Origin: a virus
Length of the DNA stretch: 64,000 nt
Direction: 5' to 3' (one strand)
Virus record (IMG/VR): IMGVR_UViG_3300026097_000009
Location: 1-64,000 of that record
A program made the translations under genes and the position numbers. Below the pieces are notes generated by a model. The model had not been told where the DNA came from and did no database searches. It saw nothing but the letters and a program-made list of their open reading frames with translations. Positions 7,790-17,818 of this stretch are shown here, in pieces (the first letter of the stretch is position 1; every line of letters starts with the position of its first letter).

Positions 7790-8609
7790 GAAGTAATTGC
7801 TCTAAGGCAGTTCCATTTTCTATTTCAGATACCAACCATTCTGTGTGACAGAGTTTAACAAACCAGTCATCTCTTTGCGGAGATCTAAAATCAGAAGATT
7901 CAATATTTGAGTAATGTTGAGTTACTGGATAGGCCAAACTATGATCAGATACTATTACAGGTGTTCCGTGAATTGCTCCTAATATTCCAGGCCCGCTACA
8001 AAAATTAACTATGCAATGATAATTGTAATTCATATCGTAGTCATCATATGAATTTTTTAGTTTTGTCGGCCGTTCTACTTTTACATTAGGTATAGTTATT
8101 GGGCATCTTGGATGTGGTCTGATAATAACAGGTCTATCCGACCATTTGCGTATTTCTTGAATTTGCTGATAGGCCCACTTTTGCATAGCTGGCTGTCCTT
8201 CCCATTGCAAACTTTTAGTATGCTGGAGTGCAACTAAAATCTCGCCACGGCGTTTGTATACATGATCTTTTAGTTGTAATCCTAATCTAGACGGTCTATT
8301 ATAATTTAAATTAGAATTATTTGCAAATACGCCGAGATTGTTAATATTATTAAGACAGAGTTTCCAGGTTACATTTCTTTTAAGGGTGCCGATCTCAACT
8401 ATCAACACTGGTTTATTTTTCTTTCTAGCGGCGTGATAAATCTGTTTGTTATCTTGCATACGCCCTTGCCACAGCACACTCCATATAACAGGAATATCTT
8501 CGTTATTGTCGACAATTTCATGCCCAAGGCGTCTCAGCCCTGTTTCTACTGCGTTGAAAATCGGTTCGCTATTTAAAGCTCCGTGTTGTCTATATATTTT
8601 GAACTTCAT
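7779..8609 (-). CDS. capsule-type (KpsC/KpsS-like) transferase-like protein, paralogue A
   Basis: 276 residues. The C-terminal half shows the GT-B-type donor site pattern seen in capsular polysaccharide (KpsC/KpsS-like) transferases: a strand ILVALQ (about 124-129), IIRPHPRCPI (about 161-170), then FCSGPGILGAIHGTPVIVSD (about 208-227). It ends with a conserved W-x-KLCHTEWLVSEIENG segment. It shares this whole C-terminal layout with the proteins at 11557, 12489 and 13495. Such enzymes transfer Kdo or similar sugars from nucleotide donors. It is the last minus-strand gene of the island, next to the uvsW operon. The family placement is motif-based. Confidence 0.6.
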   Translation of the reverse strand: MKFKIYRQHGALNSEPIFNAVETGLRRLGHEIVDNNEDIPVIWSVLWQGRMQDNKQIYHAARKKNKPVLIVEIGTLKRNVTWKLCLNNINNLGVFANNSNLNYNRPSRLGLQLKDHVYKRRGEILVALQHTKSLQWEGQPAMQKWAYQQIQEIRKWSDRPVIIRPHPRCPITIPNVKVERPTKLKNSYDDYDMNYNYHCIVNFCSGPGILGAIHGTPVIVSDHSLAYPVTQHYSNIESSDFRSPQRDDWFVKLCHTEWLVSEIENGTALEQLLLDI

Positions 8610-8618
8610 CTGTATAGA

Positions 8619-8626
8619 AATAAATA
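8619..8626 (+). promoter_or_regulatory. T4-like late promoter (AATAAATA)
   Basis: AATAAATA differs from the T4 late -10 element TATAAATA only at the first base. It lies 18 bases before the ATG of the plus-strand gene at 8645, in the intergenic gap between divergent genes. Confidence 0.5.
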
Positions 8627-8633
8627 ATCTACG

Positions 8634-8641
8634 TATTTAAT
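8634..8641 (-). promoter_or_regulatory. T4-like late promoter candidate (ATTAAATA)
   Basis: On the minus strand ATTAAATA lies 24 bases before the ATG at 8609. It is a weaker match to the late consensus, but is placed head-to-head with the plus-strand late element at 8619-8626. Confidence 0.35.
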
Positions 8642-8644
8642 ATT

Positions 8645-10837
<2,193 letters not shown>

Positions 10838-10849
<12 letters not shown>

Positions 10850-11560
10850 CGAAGCAAAATTTTCTTTATTACCCTTTGCTTTATAATGATTTAAATAAGG
10901 ACCTATAACTGTTCTTTTGAATGGTGTTTTATATCCTTTAGTTAGCCCCTCGCATAAATCTAAACCCTTTGCACCGGAGCGTATAAAGGTATCACCATAC
11001 ACATCGTTATCATACTTTCTTCTTAGACCGTCAAATTCAATGTTATCGTATCTTCGTCTGTATTCACTCGAAAACCATTTGAATTTTTTATGATTGGTAT
11101 TAACAGCAAAAAACCCAGTTTCAGGCACGAACCAATTTCCGCTGTTTCCACCCTTGTCTGTAACATATGTTACTCCTAGGTGTGTGCTTAAGACATCGTC
11201 TGGTAAAACACTTTCTAATATTTCTTTTGGAAAATACTGCTTGGTTAAAACATCTGCATCTAACCAAATTATTCTGTCAGCTGTAGAATTTTCCATTGCA
11301 TGAATAAAACTGTATGCTTTTTTAGAAAACTTTCGTTCATTTCCGCCTACCTTCTTTTCATGCTGGAAATCAAAATATTTTTTATCTAGGTTATCAAAAC
11401 TTATTTGCTTAATTCTGTTATCCTCTGGAATAGAAAATTCTTCAACATAACAGGTTATATTAAGATCTTCGGGCCAATACATTAAGAATGTGTCGACACA
11501 ATGTTTGCCTATAAGGTCATAGTACTTTTTATTAAAACTGGTAATTACTTCAATCTTCAT
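10838..11560 (-). CDS. DxD glycosyltransferase-like protein, paralogue of the convergent neighbour
   Basis: 240 residues from the ATG at 11560, which overlaps the preceding stop as ATGA; an upstream in-frame start at 11584 would lie inside that gene. It has the GT-A features of its neighbour: an N-terminal MKIEVITSFNKKYYD strand-loop, IIWLDADVL (DxD, about residue 93) and a late YLNHYKAKGN segment. It is tail-to-tail with the 10028-10849 gene, the two reading frames overlapping by 12 bases. Acceptor and donor are unknown. Confidence 0.7.
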
Positions 11561-12492
11561 ACAAATTTTCTCATGTGATGCCAAGCTTCGCCTGCTTCGA
11601 TTTCTTCAAAACTCCAATGGAACATACACAGCCTTTCAACCCAAGACTGTCTGTCAGATAATATAGGTTGTTCGATTTTAGACAAATCTGTATTTGCAAT
11701 ATCTTTGGCTTGGCTTTTTTCTGGATCTGTTAAAAATACCGGATACCCTTCAATGGCGGCACCCACGGCTGGACTAGAATTATGATTTACTACAGCCCAA
11801 CATCTTTTTAAATCTTCGTTAAATCCTGCTCCTGGTTTAGACACAGTTACGTTTTTTGGATTTATTAAACTTTTAACAAGATTATTAGGAGCCAAGTATC
11901 TTAGTGCGCCTTTGTCTCCCGGATGTCCTCTAACTACAATAGGTCTGTCGCTGAATCTTCTAATCTCAGTTATTGTTTTATTCAGCCATTGTATAACATC
12001 TAAGCCGCCCATACTCCAGCCGCCATTTCTCTGCAAGCAGATCAAAATGTGATTTCCGTTCTTTCTGTAATCTTTAAGTTCTAAATTAAGATTCTTAGAT
12101 ATTTTTTTCCATCTTATAGGATCTATATCGCCGTCACAATATTCTCCTGTGTTAGGAAATATTCCGTCAAAACTGTATCTCAAGTAGTCCAAGGGATTTT
12201 TTGTGTCTTTATAGAGGAATAAATTTGAGTCAGCTAACAGAACTCTGTTGTTATTATTTTTTTGAAAATCGATAATATCTCTTCTAAATTTTAAATGAGG
12301 AGAAGTTTTACCATTTTCATGCACCCATCCAACACTAGATCCTACATCCGCCGGAATTAAATTTTTCCCGTTATGAAGTATAGAAGTATCCCCTACAGCC
12401 TGCACTCCCTTGTGAAGTTTTTTTAATATGTCACCTTTTTGTATATTTTTATTGTTAGGTGGCAAGCATTGAAGATAATGCACTACTTTCAT
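11557..12492 (-). CDS. capsule-type transferase-like protein, paralogue B
   Basis: 311 residues. The core motifs are HILICLQRNGGW (about 146-157), IVVRGHPGDKG (about 182-192), VNHNSSPAVGAAIEGYPVFL (about 237-256) and the C-terminal W-VERLCMFHWSFEEIEAGEAW signature shared with the proteins at 7779, 12489 and 13495. The GT-B-like (R)xHP and S-P-A-x-GAAxxG-P pattern is that of KpsC/KpsS-type capsule transferases. It overlaps both neighbours by four bases. A role in building a host or virion glycan is inferred. Confidence 0.6.
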   Translation of the reverse strand: MKVVHYLQCLPPNNKNIQKGDILKKLHKGVQAVGDTSILHNGKNLIPADVGSSVGWVHENGKTSPHLKFRRDIIDFQKNNNNRVLLADSNLFLYKDTKNPLDYLRYSFDGIFPNTGEYCDGDIDPIRWKKISKNLNLELKDYRKNGNHILICLQRNGGWSMGGLDVIQWLNKTITEIRRFSDRPIVVRGHPGDKGALRYLAPNNLVKSLINPKNVTVSKPGAGFNEDLKRCWAVVNHNSSPAVGAAIEGYPVFLTDPEKSQAKDIANTDLSKIEQPILSDRQSWVERLCMFHWSFEEIEAGEAWHHMRKFV

Positions 12493-13505
12493 TTTTTCTT
12501 GCCTTTTTCAGCTCGCAATATGTCTTGTGCTTTTTTGTGTCTAAGTTCATGGAATGCTACTTCCCAGATATGTTTCCAAACAGCTCCACTTTTAATTTCT
12601 GTTGTATCCCACTGATAGTACGCAAGATTAGATAACCACTGCTGTACTGTTTTAGGATCCTCTAGTAACACATTGTTAATTTCATCGCAGAAGTTTGTGG
12701 AAATATCCCAAGCAAAGTTTCCAGGATCAGTGGCGACAGTCGGAATACCTGCCATTATACTGTCGACAGCACTACCGCTGGTAAACGTAACCGAACAGTA
12801 AGCTCCGTTCAAATCCTCTTTGAGAGATTTTATACTGGGATCGCTGACTTCGATATTTTTTATGCCTTCCATATATAGTTCGGTAACAGTTTTAAAAAAT
12901 AAATCTGTTTCTCTCATAGGAGACAGTGGATGCGGACGTATTACAATTTTTTTGTTTGTTTGTTCTCGGATATCACCTATGCAGGTATTCAGCCAATTAT
13001 AGATATCTGTTCCTCGCAAACTGGCATCGCCCGGAAGTTGAAGCAACATTAAAATATGTCCTTGAGAATTTTGTTTCCAGCCGTCCCAACTTAGTTTAAG
13101 TTTGTTTAATAATCGATCGTTAGAATAGTTTAGTTTATTAGGTGTAAAGCTTCCTTGATTATTTAAAAATCCATTAACTCCAACTCTGTAATAATCATTA
13201 ACTTTATGTACACTTCTTCTTAATAAAGGAGTTTCAAACATAATGAAACATGGAGCATTTTGCACAATAGCATTTCTAACTAAATGATGGCCTTTTTCTC
13301 TCGGTTTCCAACTACCAAACATCACAGCAATATCACAATCACTATAAGAATCACCGATGTCAATTTCTTTATGCATTATTTCTGATTCTATATCAGTTAA
13401 TTCCCAATCTACGGTTGTTTCCTCAGGTATGCTTTCGTAAAATTTACATAAAAGCTGATGCTCGGCAAAGTCTCTTGTGCTTTCTAAAAACACTTTAATT
13501 TTCAT
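12489..13505 (-). CDS. capsule-type transferase-like protein, paralogue C
   Basis: 338 residues. The core motifs are HILMLLQLPGDAS (about 149-161), IVIRPHPLSPM (about 186-196), SGSAVDSIMAGIPTVATDP (about 240-258) and the family C-terminus LAYYQWDTTEIKSGAVWKHI. A Lys-rich tail (RAEKGKKK) follows. The intact RPHP makes it, with paralogue A, the best candidate for an active transferase. It overlaps the upstream paralogue by 11 bases and the downstream one by 4. Confidence 0.6.
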   Translation of the reverse strand: MKIKVFLESTRDFAEHQLLCKFYESIPEETTVDWELTDIESEIMHKEIDIGDSYSDCDIAVMFGSWKPREKGHHLVRNAIVQNAPCFIMFETPLLRRSVHKVNDYYRVGVNGFLNNQGSFTPNKLNYSNDRLLNKLKLSWDGWKQNSQGHILMLLQLPGDASLRGTDIYNWLNTCIGDIREQTNKKIVIRPHPLSPMRETDLFFKTVTELYMEGIKNIEVSDPSIKSLKEDLNGAYCSVTFTSGSAVDSIMAGIPTVATDPGNFAWDISTNFCDEINNVLLEDPKTVQQWLSNLAYYQWDTTEIKSGAVWKHIWEVAFHELRHKKAQDILRAEKGKKK

Positions 13506-14298
13506 TTAAAATTCTCCATGCTACTCCATTTCTTAATTCGTTGATATGAAATTGTCCATAGGCTAAATGGCAAGCCCATGCATATACTTTATCTTTATCG
13601 GGATAATAAGGGGTTTCTATTTGAGTTATGTCTTGTAATGCTACAGGCGAAGCCGCATTAGATGGTGCTAATGTAAATGCCGGTATTCCATACATAATTG
13701 CTTCTGTTGCGGCGACACTATTGTATGTTACAAGAGCAAACACTCCTTTGTCAAGAGCATCTTTCAGCGTATCGTTTTGTACACGATCTATTCGTTGAGG
13801 AGCACGTTGTCTTATTTCTATAGGACGATCTGTATGTTCTTTCAATGTTGCAACAGTCTCTTCAAGCCAGTCATCTAATTTAATACCATAGAATTTACAT
13901 GGCTTTTCGTCGGGCGCGGCAATTAAGATTTTTCTTCCTGTCTTTTTCCACGGATGCAGATCTATTTTATGTCGGCGCCATCTGTCATCTGGTCTTTCAA
14001 TAATTTCACCGTGTTGTAGATCGTTTTTAACAACCCTATGCCAATATTTCCAACCATGAGGATTGCTGGCTGATACTTGATTTCCGAAATAGCCGGTATC
14101 TACATAATAAAAATCTCTTCCGTAGATCCAACATTTACGCATTATTTTGTCTTTAAGAATACCCCTTAAAACGATGGGGTCATCAGTATCAGTAAATTCA
14201 AAATCGTCAGTGTTGATCACTCTGCCGCCACTTCCTATGGCAAACATATTAATGTATTGATCTTTGCCAAATTTACTCAAAAATATCCAATTGTTCAT
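13495..14298 (-). CDS. capsule-type transferase-like protein, paralogue D with altered donor motif
   Basis: 267 residues with the same C-terminal layout as paralogues A-C: KILIAAPDEKP (about 128-138), TYNSVAATEAIMYGIPAFTL, and the end LAYGQFHINELRNGVAWRIL. The position of the RPHP motif reads IEIRQRAPQR, so the histidine and proline pattern is lost. The N-terminal half has strand-rich segments unlike the others. It may have a different donor, or be catalytically impaired and act as a partner of the other copies. It is the first of three paralogue genes in a row. Confidence 0.55.
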   Translation of the reverse strand: MNNWIFLSKFGKDQYINMFAIGSGGRVINTDDFEFTDTDDPIVLRGILKDKIMRKCWIYGRDFYYVDTGYFGNQVSASNPHGWKYWHRVVKNDLQHGEIIERPDDRWRRHKIDLHPWKKTGRKILIAAPDEKPCKFYGIKLDDWLEETVATLKEHTDRPIEIRQRAPQRIDRVQNDTLKDALDKGVFALVTYNSVAATEAIMYGIPAFTLAPSNAASPVALQDITQIETPYYPDKDKVYAWACHLAYGQFHINELRNGVAWRILNEN

Positions 14299-14335
14299 TT
14301 AATATCCAATTTCTTTTTTTCTTCTATAATATCTA

Positions 14336-14983
14336 TTAGAAGTCATATCCAAATGCCTCTAAATCTTCTGAAAAGATTTTTTCTACAATGTTGCGTGTTT
14401 CAGACGTATAATACTCTTTGTAGTGTCCGTGGCGGCTACTGTTAATGAATGGCAAATTTTGATTGCAACCAAGAAATTTCTTTATATGATCAAACTCTGT
14501 GTTTATGTCTTCAATTTTTATTATTTTATCGCAATGCATGTCTAACCACTGACACATTGGCGTAATTCGTAAATACCATTTACGACCTTGTTCGTACGGT
14601 TGTTCTGTCAGATTTTGATCTTGAAGACCGATTACATATTGTTCAAAGCCTTGATTATACTGATCCACAATAGATTGATCTATCTCTGCATTAGTCATTT
14701 TTTTAACACGTTTTCCTTTGCTTCGTCGATACTGTCTTAGTTGTGCTCGTTGTCCAACAAAATTAAAAATGCTTACCAGTCTCGAAAAAGGATTCCTTAC
14801 AAAAGTAAATGTATAACCTAAATTAAATTGGCTATCAAGATAGCTCATTTTAGCATGTCTATTTCCGTCTCTGATAACTACTACATCTTTAAAATTCTCA
14901 ACAGCCCATTGTTCAAAACTGCTACCAGCAGTTTTCGGAATATGTATAAAAGTAGCCTTTTGTTCAGGAAAATGTAGAGCCAT
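14336..14983 (-). CDS. sulfotransferase (carbohydrate sulfotransferase-like)
   Basis: 215 residues from the ATG at 14983, which overlaps the previous stop as TAATG. The PAPS 5'-phosphosulfate loop HIPKTAGSSFEQW is at residues 14-26 and the 3'-phosphate segment TFVRNPFSRLVSIFNF at about 66-81. Both are hallmark motifs of the carbohydrate (heparan/chondroitin-type) sulfotransferase family and its bacterial relatives. This is distinct from the sulfotransferase at 1878-2447, which has a PKAGT loop. It lies among glycosyltransferases, so sulfation of the glycan they build is the natural reading; donor PAPS could come from the APS-kinase-like gene at 1462. Confidence 0.85.
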   Translation of the reverse strand: MALHFPEQKATFIHIPKTAGSSFEQWAVENFKDVVVIRDGNRHAKMSYLDSQFNLGYTFTFVRNPFSRLVSIFNFVGQRAQLRQYRRSKGKRVKKMTNAEIDQSIVDQYNQGFEQYVIGLQDQNLTEQPYEQGRKWYLRITPMCQWLDMHCDKIIKIEDINTEFDHIKKFLGCNQNLPFINSSRHGHYKEYYTSETRNIVEKIFSEDLEAFGYDF

Positions 14984-15663
14984 TAATCTAACCCGTGCTG
15001 TTGACAATATTCAGTTAAAATTCTTTCGCGATGCCATTCTGAACCCATCGGAGTATCTGCAAATTCGTGAAAGCTCGGGGTACCTAATGTATAGTGTAAT
15101 AATTTAGCATCTTGATTTTCACCGTATTCGTCTGGCAACCAATTCCATTCCGGAGGAAGTTCTCCAATGCGATTGTCGTCAATCCATTCAAATCTATGAA
15201 GATGCGCTCCCGAGGCATTTTGAATATATTCAGGAGTTAATTTTTTATTAGGATGATTTTGACAGTTCCAAAGAATAACACTTGACCAGTTCTTTCTAGG
15301 ATAATTTTCGTTTTTCGATCCAAGATATTTTTCAGTCATTTTGGTTTCATAATCGTGTTTCACTACTTGCACATCTTTAGTATGATCTCGCAATTCCCAT
15401 AACTTGCTAATATCATCTCGAATTATCATGTCGCCGTCGATGTATATAGCATGTCCTGTATGCCCCATTAAATGCGGAACAAGAAAACGACTGTAAATAA
15501 AATGATTACTACCGTCTGTGTGCTCTTCTTTATAATCATCGAATAAGTTTAACGCAAGGGGCATGATCTGAACAGGCTTAGACGAATGTCTAATAATACT
15601 GTTAACACAGGTGTGATATGCTATTGCTTCTCTAGGATCGTACCCTATAAAAATTGGAATCAT
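14983..15663 (-). CDS. glycosyltransferase (GT8-like, DxD)
   Basis: 226 residues from the ATG at 15663 (ATGA overlap with the upstream stop; an earlier in-frame ATG would run 93 bases into that gene). MIPIFIGYDPREAIAYHTCV opens like GT8-type or related GT-A enzymes, followed by FIYSRFLVPHL and AIYIDGDMIIRDDI with the metal-binding DGD. A later LLHYTLGTPSFHEF segment gives the His/Gly residues typical of the acceptor site. It adds a hexose-type sugar to an unknown acceptor. It is co-translated with the sulfotransferase and the cupin fusion gene. Confidence 0.8.
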   Translation of the reverse strand: MIPIFIGYDPREAIAYHTCVNSIIRHSSKPVQIMPLALNLFDDYKEEHTDGSNHFIYSRFLVPHLMGHTGHAIYIDGDMIIRDDISKLWELRDHTKDVQVVKHDYETKMTEKYLGSKNENYPRKNWSSVILWNCQNHPNKKLTPEYIQNASGAHLHRFEWIDDNRIGELPPEWNWLPDEYGENQDAKLLHYTLGTPSFHEFADTPMGSEWHRERILTEYCQQHGLD

Positions 15664-16430
15664 CTTCTTTCTATATCCTCTTCTACGCACTCGGAGCCCC
15701 ATTGTATTTCTAAGATATGTGCTCTTTCGGTCCCTGGATTGCTGGCATGATGCCACACTTCTTTGCCTATTGTGTACGGAAAACTTTCTGGCTTGAGGTA
15801 AACTGATTCTGTTCTACGATCATATTCTGTTTCCATTTTAATCTCACCTTCGAGTATGATCCACTGCTCTGACCTTTTAAAGTGTTTTTGATCCGATAAT
15901 GCTTTTCCTGGTTCTACTACTAATTCTTTAACTTTATAACCTTTTTCTGGCTTGTCGTCAAGCACTCGCCAATAACCCCAAGTTCGTTCAGTCTTCTGTG
16001 TTTTCCACTCATCTAAAATCCAACTGCTGGAATTAGCCTTGTGCTCTCCGCCAATTCCAAATTCAAAAGATAATCTTTCATTGTCGATGCTCATTTCAGG
16101 TATGTTGGCATCATTTCTGTCACCGCCATTGGCGAAAATAACAGTATCGTCTGGATAGTTAATGAGTGTATCTCTTATGAAGTTTTTGCAACTCCCGTCT
16201 AAGTCGTAGTCATCTTCAAATGCAACTACTGCATCTACCATGCTTAATGCTCTTACTATTTCTGCTCGTTCTGATGACGGCATGAACGGCCTACCTTTTT
16301 TACGAGTTAGCCATGCGTCGGAGTTAACACCTACTACGATTTTATCTCCTAATGCCTTTGCTTCTTTTATGTAATTTATATGCCCTGAATGAATCGGGTC
16401 AAACCCGCCGCTTACTAATACAATTTTCAT
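15660..16430 (-). CDS. nucleotidyltransferase-cupin fusion (RfaE-C/TagD-like plus ManC-type cupin)
   Basis: 256 residues with two domains. Residues 1 to about 130 are an HxGH nucleotidyltransferase: GGFDPIHSGHINYI (8-21), VVGVNSDAW and the SSERAEIVRAL motif, as in glycerol-3-phosphate or heptose-1-phosphate (RfaE C-domain) nucleotidyltransferases. Residues about 148-256 are a cupin like the C-terminal type II phosphomannose isomerase domain of ManC: W-GYWRVLDD, VKELVVEPGKALSDQKHFKR, EQWIILEGE, ending EEDIERR. The GDP-mannose pyrophosphorylase domain of ManC is absent. It could couple isomerisation and activation of a sugar phosphate for the island. The combination is unusual to me. Confidence 0.78.
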   Translation of the reverse strand: MKIVLVSGGFDPIHSGHINYIKEAKALGDKIVVGVNSDAWLTRKKGRPFMPSSERAEIVRALSMVDAVVAFEDDYDLDGSCKNFIRDTLINYPDDTVIFANGGDRNDANIPEMSIDNERLSFEFGIGGEHKANSSSWILDEWKTQKTERTWGYWRVLDDKPEKGYKVKELVVEPGKALSDQKHFKRSEQWIILEGEIKMETEYDRRTESVYLKPESFPYTIGKEVWHHASNPGTERAHILEIQWGSECVEEDIERR

Positions 16431-16435
16431 GCAAA

Positions 16436-16443
16436 TATTTATC
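16436..16443 (-). promoter_or_regulatory. T4-like late promoter (GATAAATA)
   Basis: GATAAATA on the minus strand, five bases before the ATG at 16430, so transcripts would start at or inside the beginning of the gene. It is one mismatch from the T4 late element and is paired head-to-head with an identical plus-strand copy at 16458-16465. Confidence 0.45.
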
Positions 16444-16457
16444 TGCTACTATTATTC

Positions 16458-16465
16458 GATAAATA
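16458..16465 (+). promoter_or_regulatory. T4-like late promoter (GATAAATA)
   Basis: An identical 8-base element on the plus strand, five bases before the ATG at 16471. Together with the minus copy it forms a divergent promoter pair within the 40-base gap. Confidence 0.45.
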
Positions 16466-16470
16466 TTATC

Positions 16471-17106
16471 ATGAACACATGGCTTCAATCTTTTAATAAA
16501 AAATACAAAGAAAATCTTAATGTTAGAGCAAGCGGATCTAAAAGAGGATTAGCAGATGACACAATATATAATAGACATGAAGGATTTTCTATTATATTCG
16601 ATAAACTAATCCAAAAAAATCAATCTCACTACAACATTATAGAAACTGGGACTACTAGAAAACCCAACAACTGGAAGGACGGCAACAGTGGATTTTTGTT
16701 TGTGGAATTTTGCAAAGAATTCGGCGGGTTTGTTAAATCAGTCGATATTGATAAAAATGCAGTACAAGAGTCTAATAACTTTAACGATCCAGCTTATCAT
16801 CTTGCAGAATGTATGGACAGCGTAAAATGGCTCGGTCAACAAGAAAACTTAAAAGATGTAGATCTTTTTTATCTAGACAGCTATGATGTAAAATGGCAAA
16901 AGGATGAAAAAAGTGCAGAGCATCATTTAAAGGAATTTAAAGTTATTGAACCTTTTTTAGAAAATTGTATTGTTGCCATTGACGATAACAGTAGACTGTT
17001 AGAATCAAATCACAGAACAGGCAAAGGCAGAATGATTGCAGAATATTTAGATTCTAAAAGCAAATCTCCTATCTACGACGGATACCAAATTATTTATGAG
17101 TTCTGA
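16471..17106 (+). CDS. class I SAM-dependent methyltransferase-like protein
   Basis: 211 residues from the ATG at 16471; an earlier in-frame start would overlap the divergent gene and the promoter pair. The fold markers are NIIETGTTRKP (motif I region, about 57-67), a strand-end acidic residue SVDIDKNA (about 91-98), DVDLFYLDSYD (about 132-142) and CIVAIDDNS. The pattern matches Methyltransf_24-like enzymes found in glycan clusters. The glycine-rich loop is weak (ETGTTRKP), so the substrate and even activity are uncertain. It overlaps the next gene by 11 bases. Confidence 0.65.
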   Translation: MNTWLQSFNKKYKENLNVRASGSKRGLADDTIYNRHEGFSIIFDKLIQKNQSHYNIIETGTTRKPNNWKDGNSGFLFVEFCKEFGGFVKSVDIDKNAVQESNNFNDPAYHLAECMDSVKWLGQQENLKDVDLFYLDSYDVKWQKDEKSAEHHLKEFKVIEPFLENCIVAIDDNSRLLESNHRTGKGRMIAEYLDSKSKSPIYDGYQIIYEF

Positions 17107-17818
17107 TATTCTAACGATTGCTACAGTGTTTAAACAAAATCCAGCAGTATTTAAAAATACTCCAGCGTGGAAGCCAGAATATGTTTATAGACTGCGCGAA
17201 GCAATTCAACGAAACTTGTCAATACCTTTTAGATTTGTTTGTGTTAGTGATGTTGAATTAGATTGTGAAACTTTTCCTTTAGATGTCACTGGTGAAATCG
17301 GAAGGTGGGGAGTATGGTACAAGATGCAACTGTGGAGGCCGGAATTTGGCTTAACAGGAAGAACAATGTATATTGATCTAGATACCTTAATAGTAGATGA
17401 CTTTTCCGATATTGTTAAGCAATGTCAAGGACATAACTTTTTAATGAGTAACGATCCTTGGCGAGGTGACATTAGTTGCAGTGCAGTAATGTACTGGGAA
17501 GGCGATCATAGCGATTTATGGGAAACTTTTTCTTCAATGCCGATGACCCATTGGGTAGAAACTTTTCAAGAAGCTCCTAATCGAAGAGATGTAGGTGTAC
17601 AGCAGGCATTTGTAGCCGCACATAAGAAACATAAATTAATACAACACGTTATTAAAAATCCTAACAGAACTACAAGAATCGGTAAACCTAAGAAAGGACC
17701 TTACAAAGGACCTGCCGCATTAATATATTGTAGTGGAAATAGAAAACCATGGCACCCACTCATGCTAGAACATCCTGATGTAAAAAAACATTGGTTGGGA
17801 GATAGCGATAATTTATGA
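17096..17818 (+). CDS. DxD glycosyltransferase-like protein
   Basis: 240 residues. The opening ILTIATVFK, then FRFVCVSDVELD, the WGVWYKMQLWRP segment and TMYIDLDTLIVDDF with the DLD metal site (about 98-100) define a GT-A glycosyltransferase of the type often found next to capsule genes. The GVQQAFVAAHKK and PWHPLM segments near the end probably hold the acceptor pocket. It is coupled to a methyltransferase on each side by short overlaps. Confidence 0.75.
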   Translation: MSSDILTIATVFKQNPAVFKNTPAWKPEYVYRLREAIQRNLSIPFRFVCVSDVELDCETFPLDVTGEIGRWGVWYKMQLWRPEFGLTGRTMYIDLDTLIVDDFSDIVKQCQGHNFLMSNDPWRGDISCSAVMYWEGDHSDLWETFSSMPMTHWVETFQEAPNRRDVGVQQAFVAAHKKHKLIQHVIKNPNRTTRIGKPKKGPYKGPAALIYCSGNRKPWHPLMLEHPDVKKHWLGDSDNL

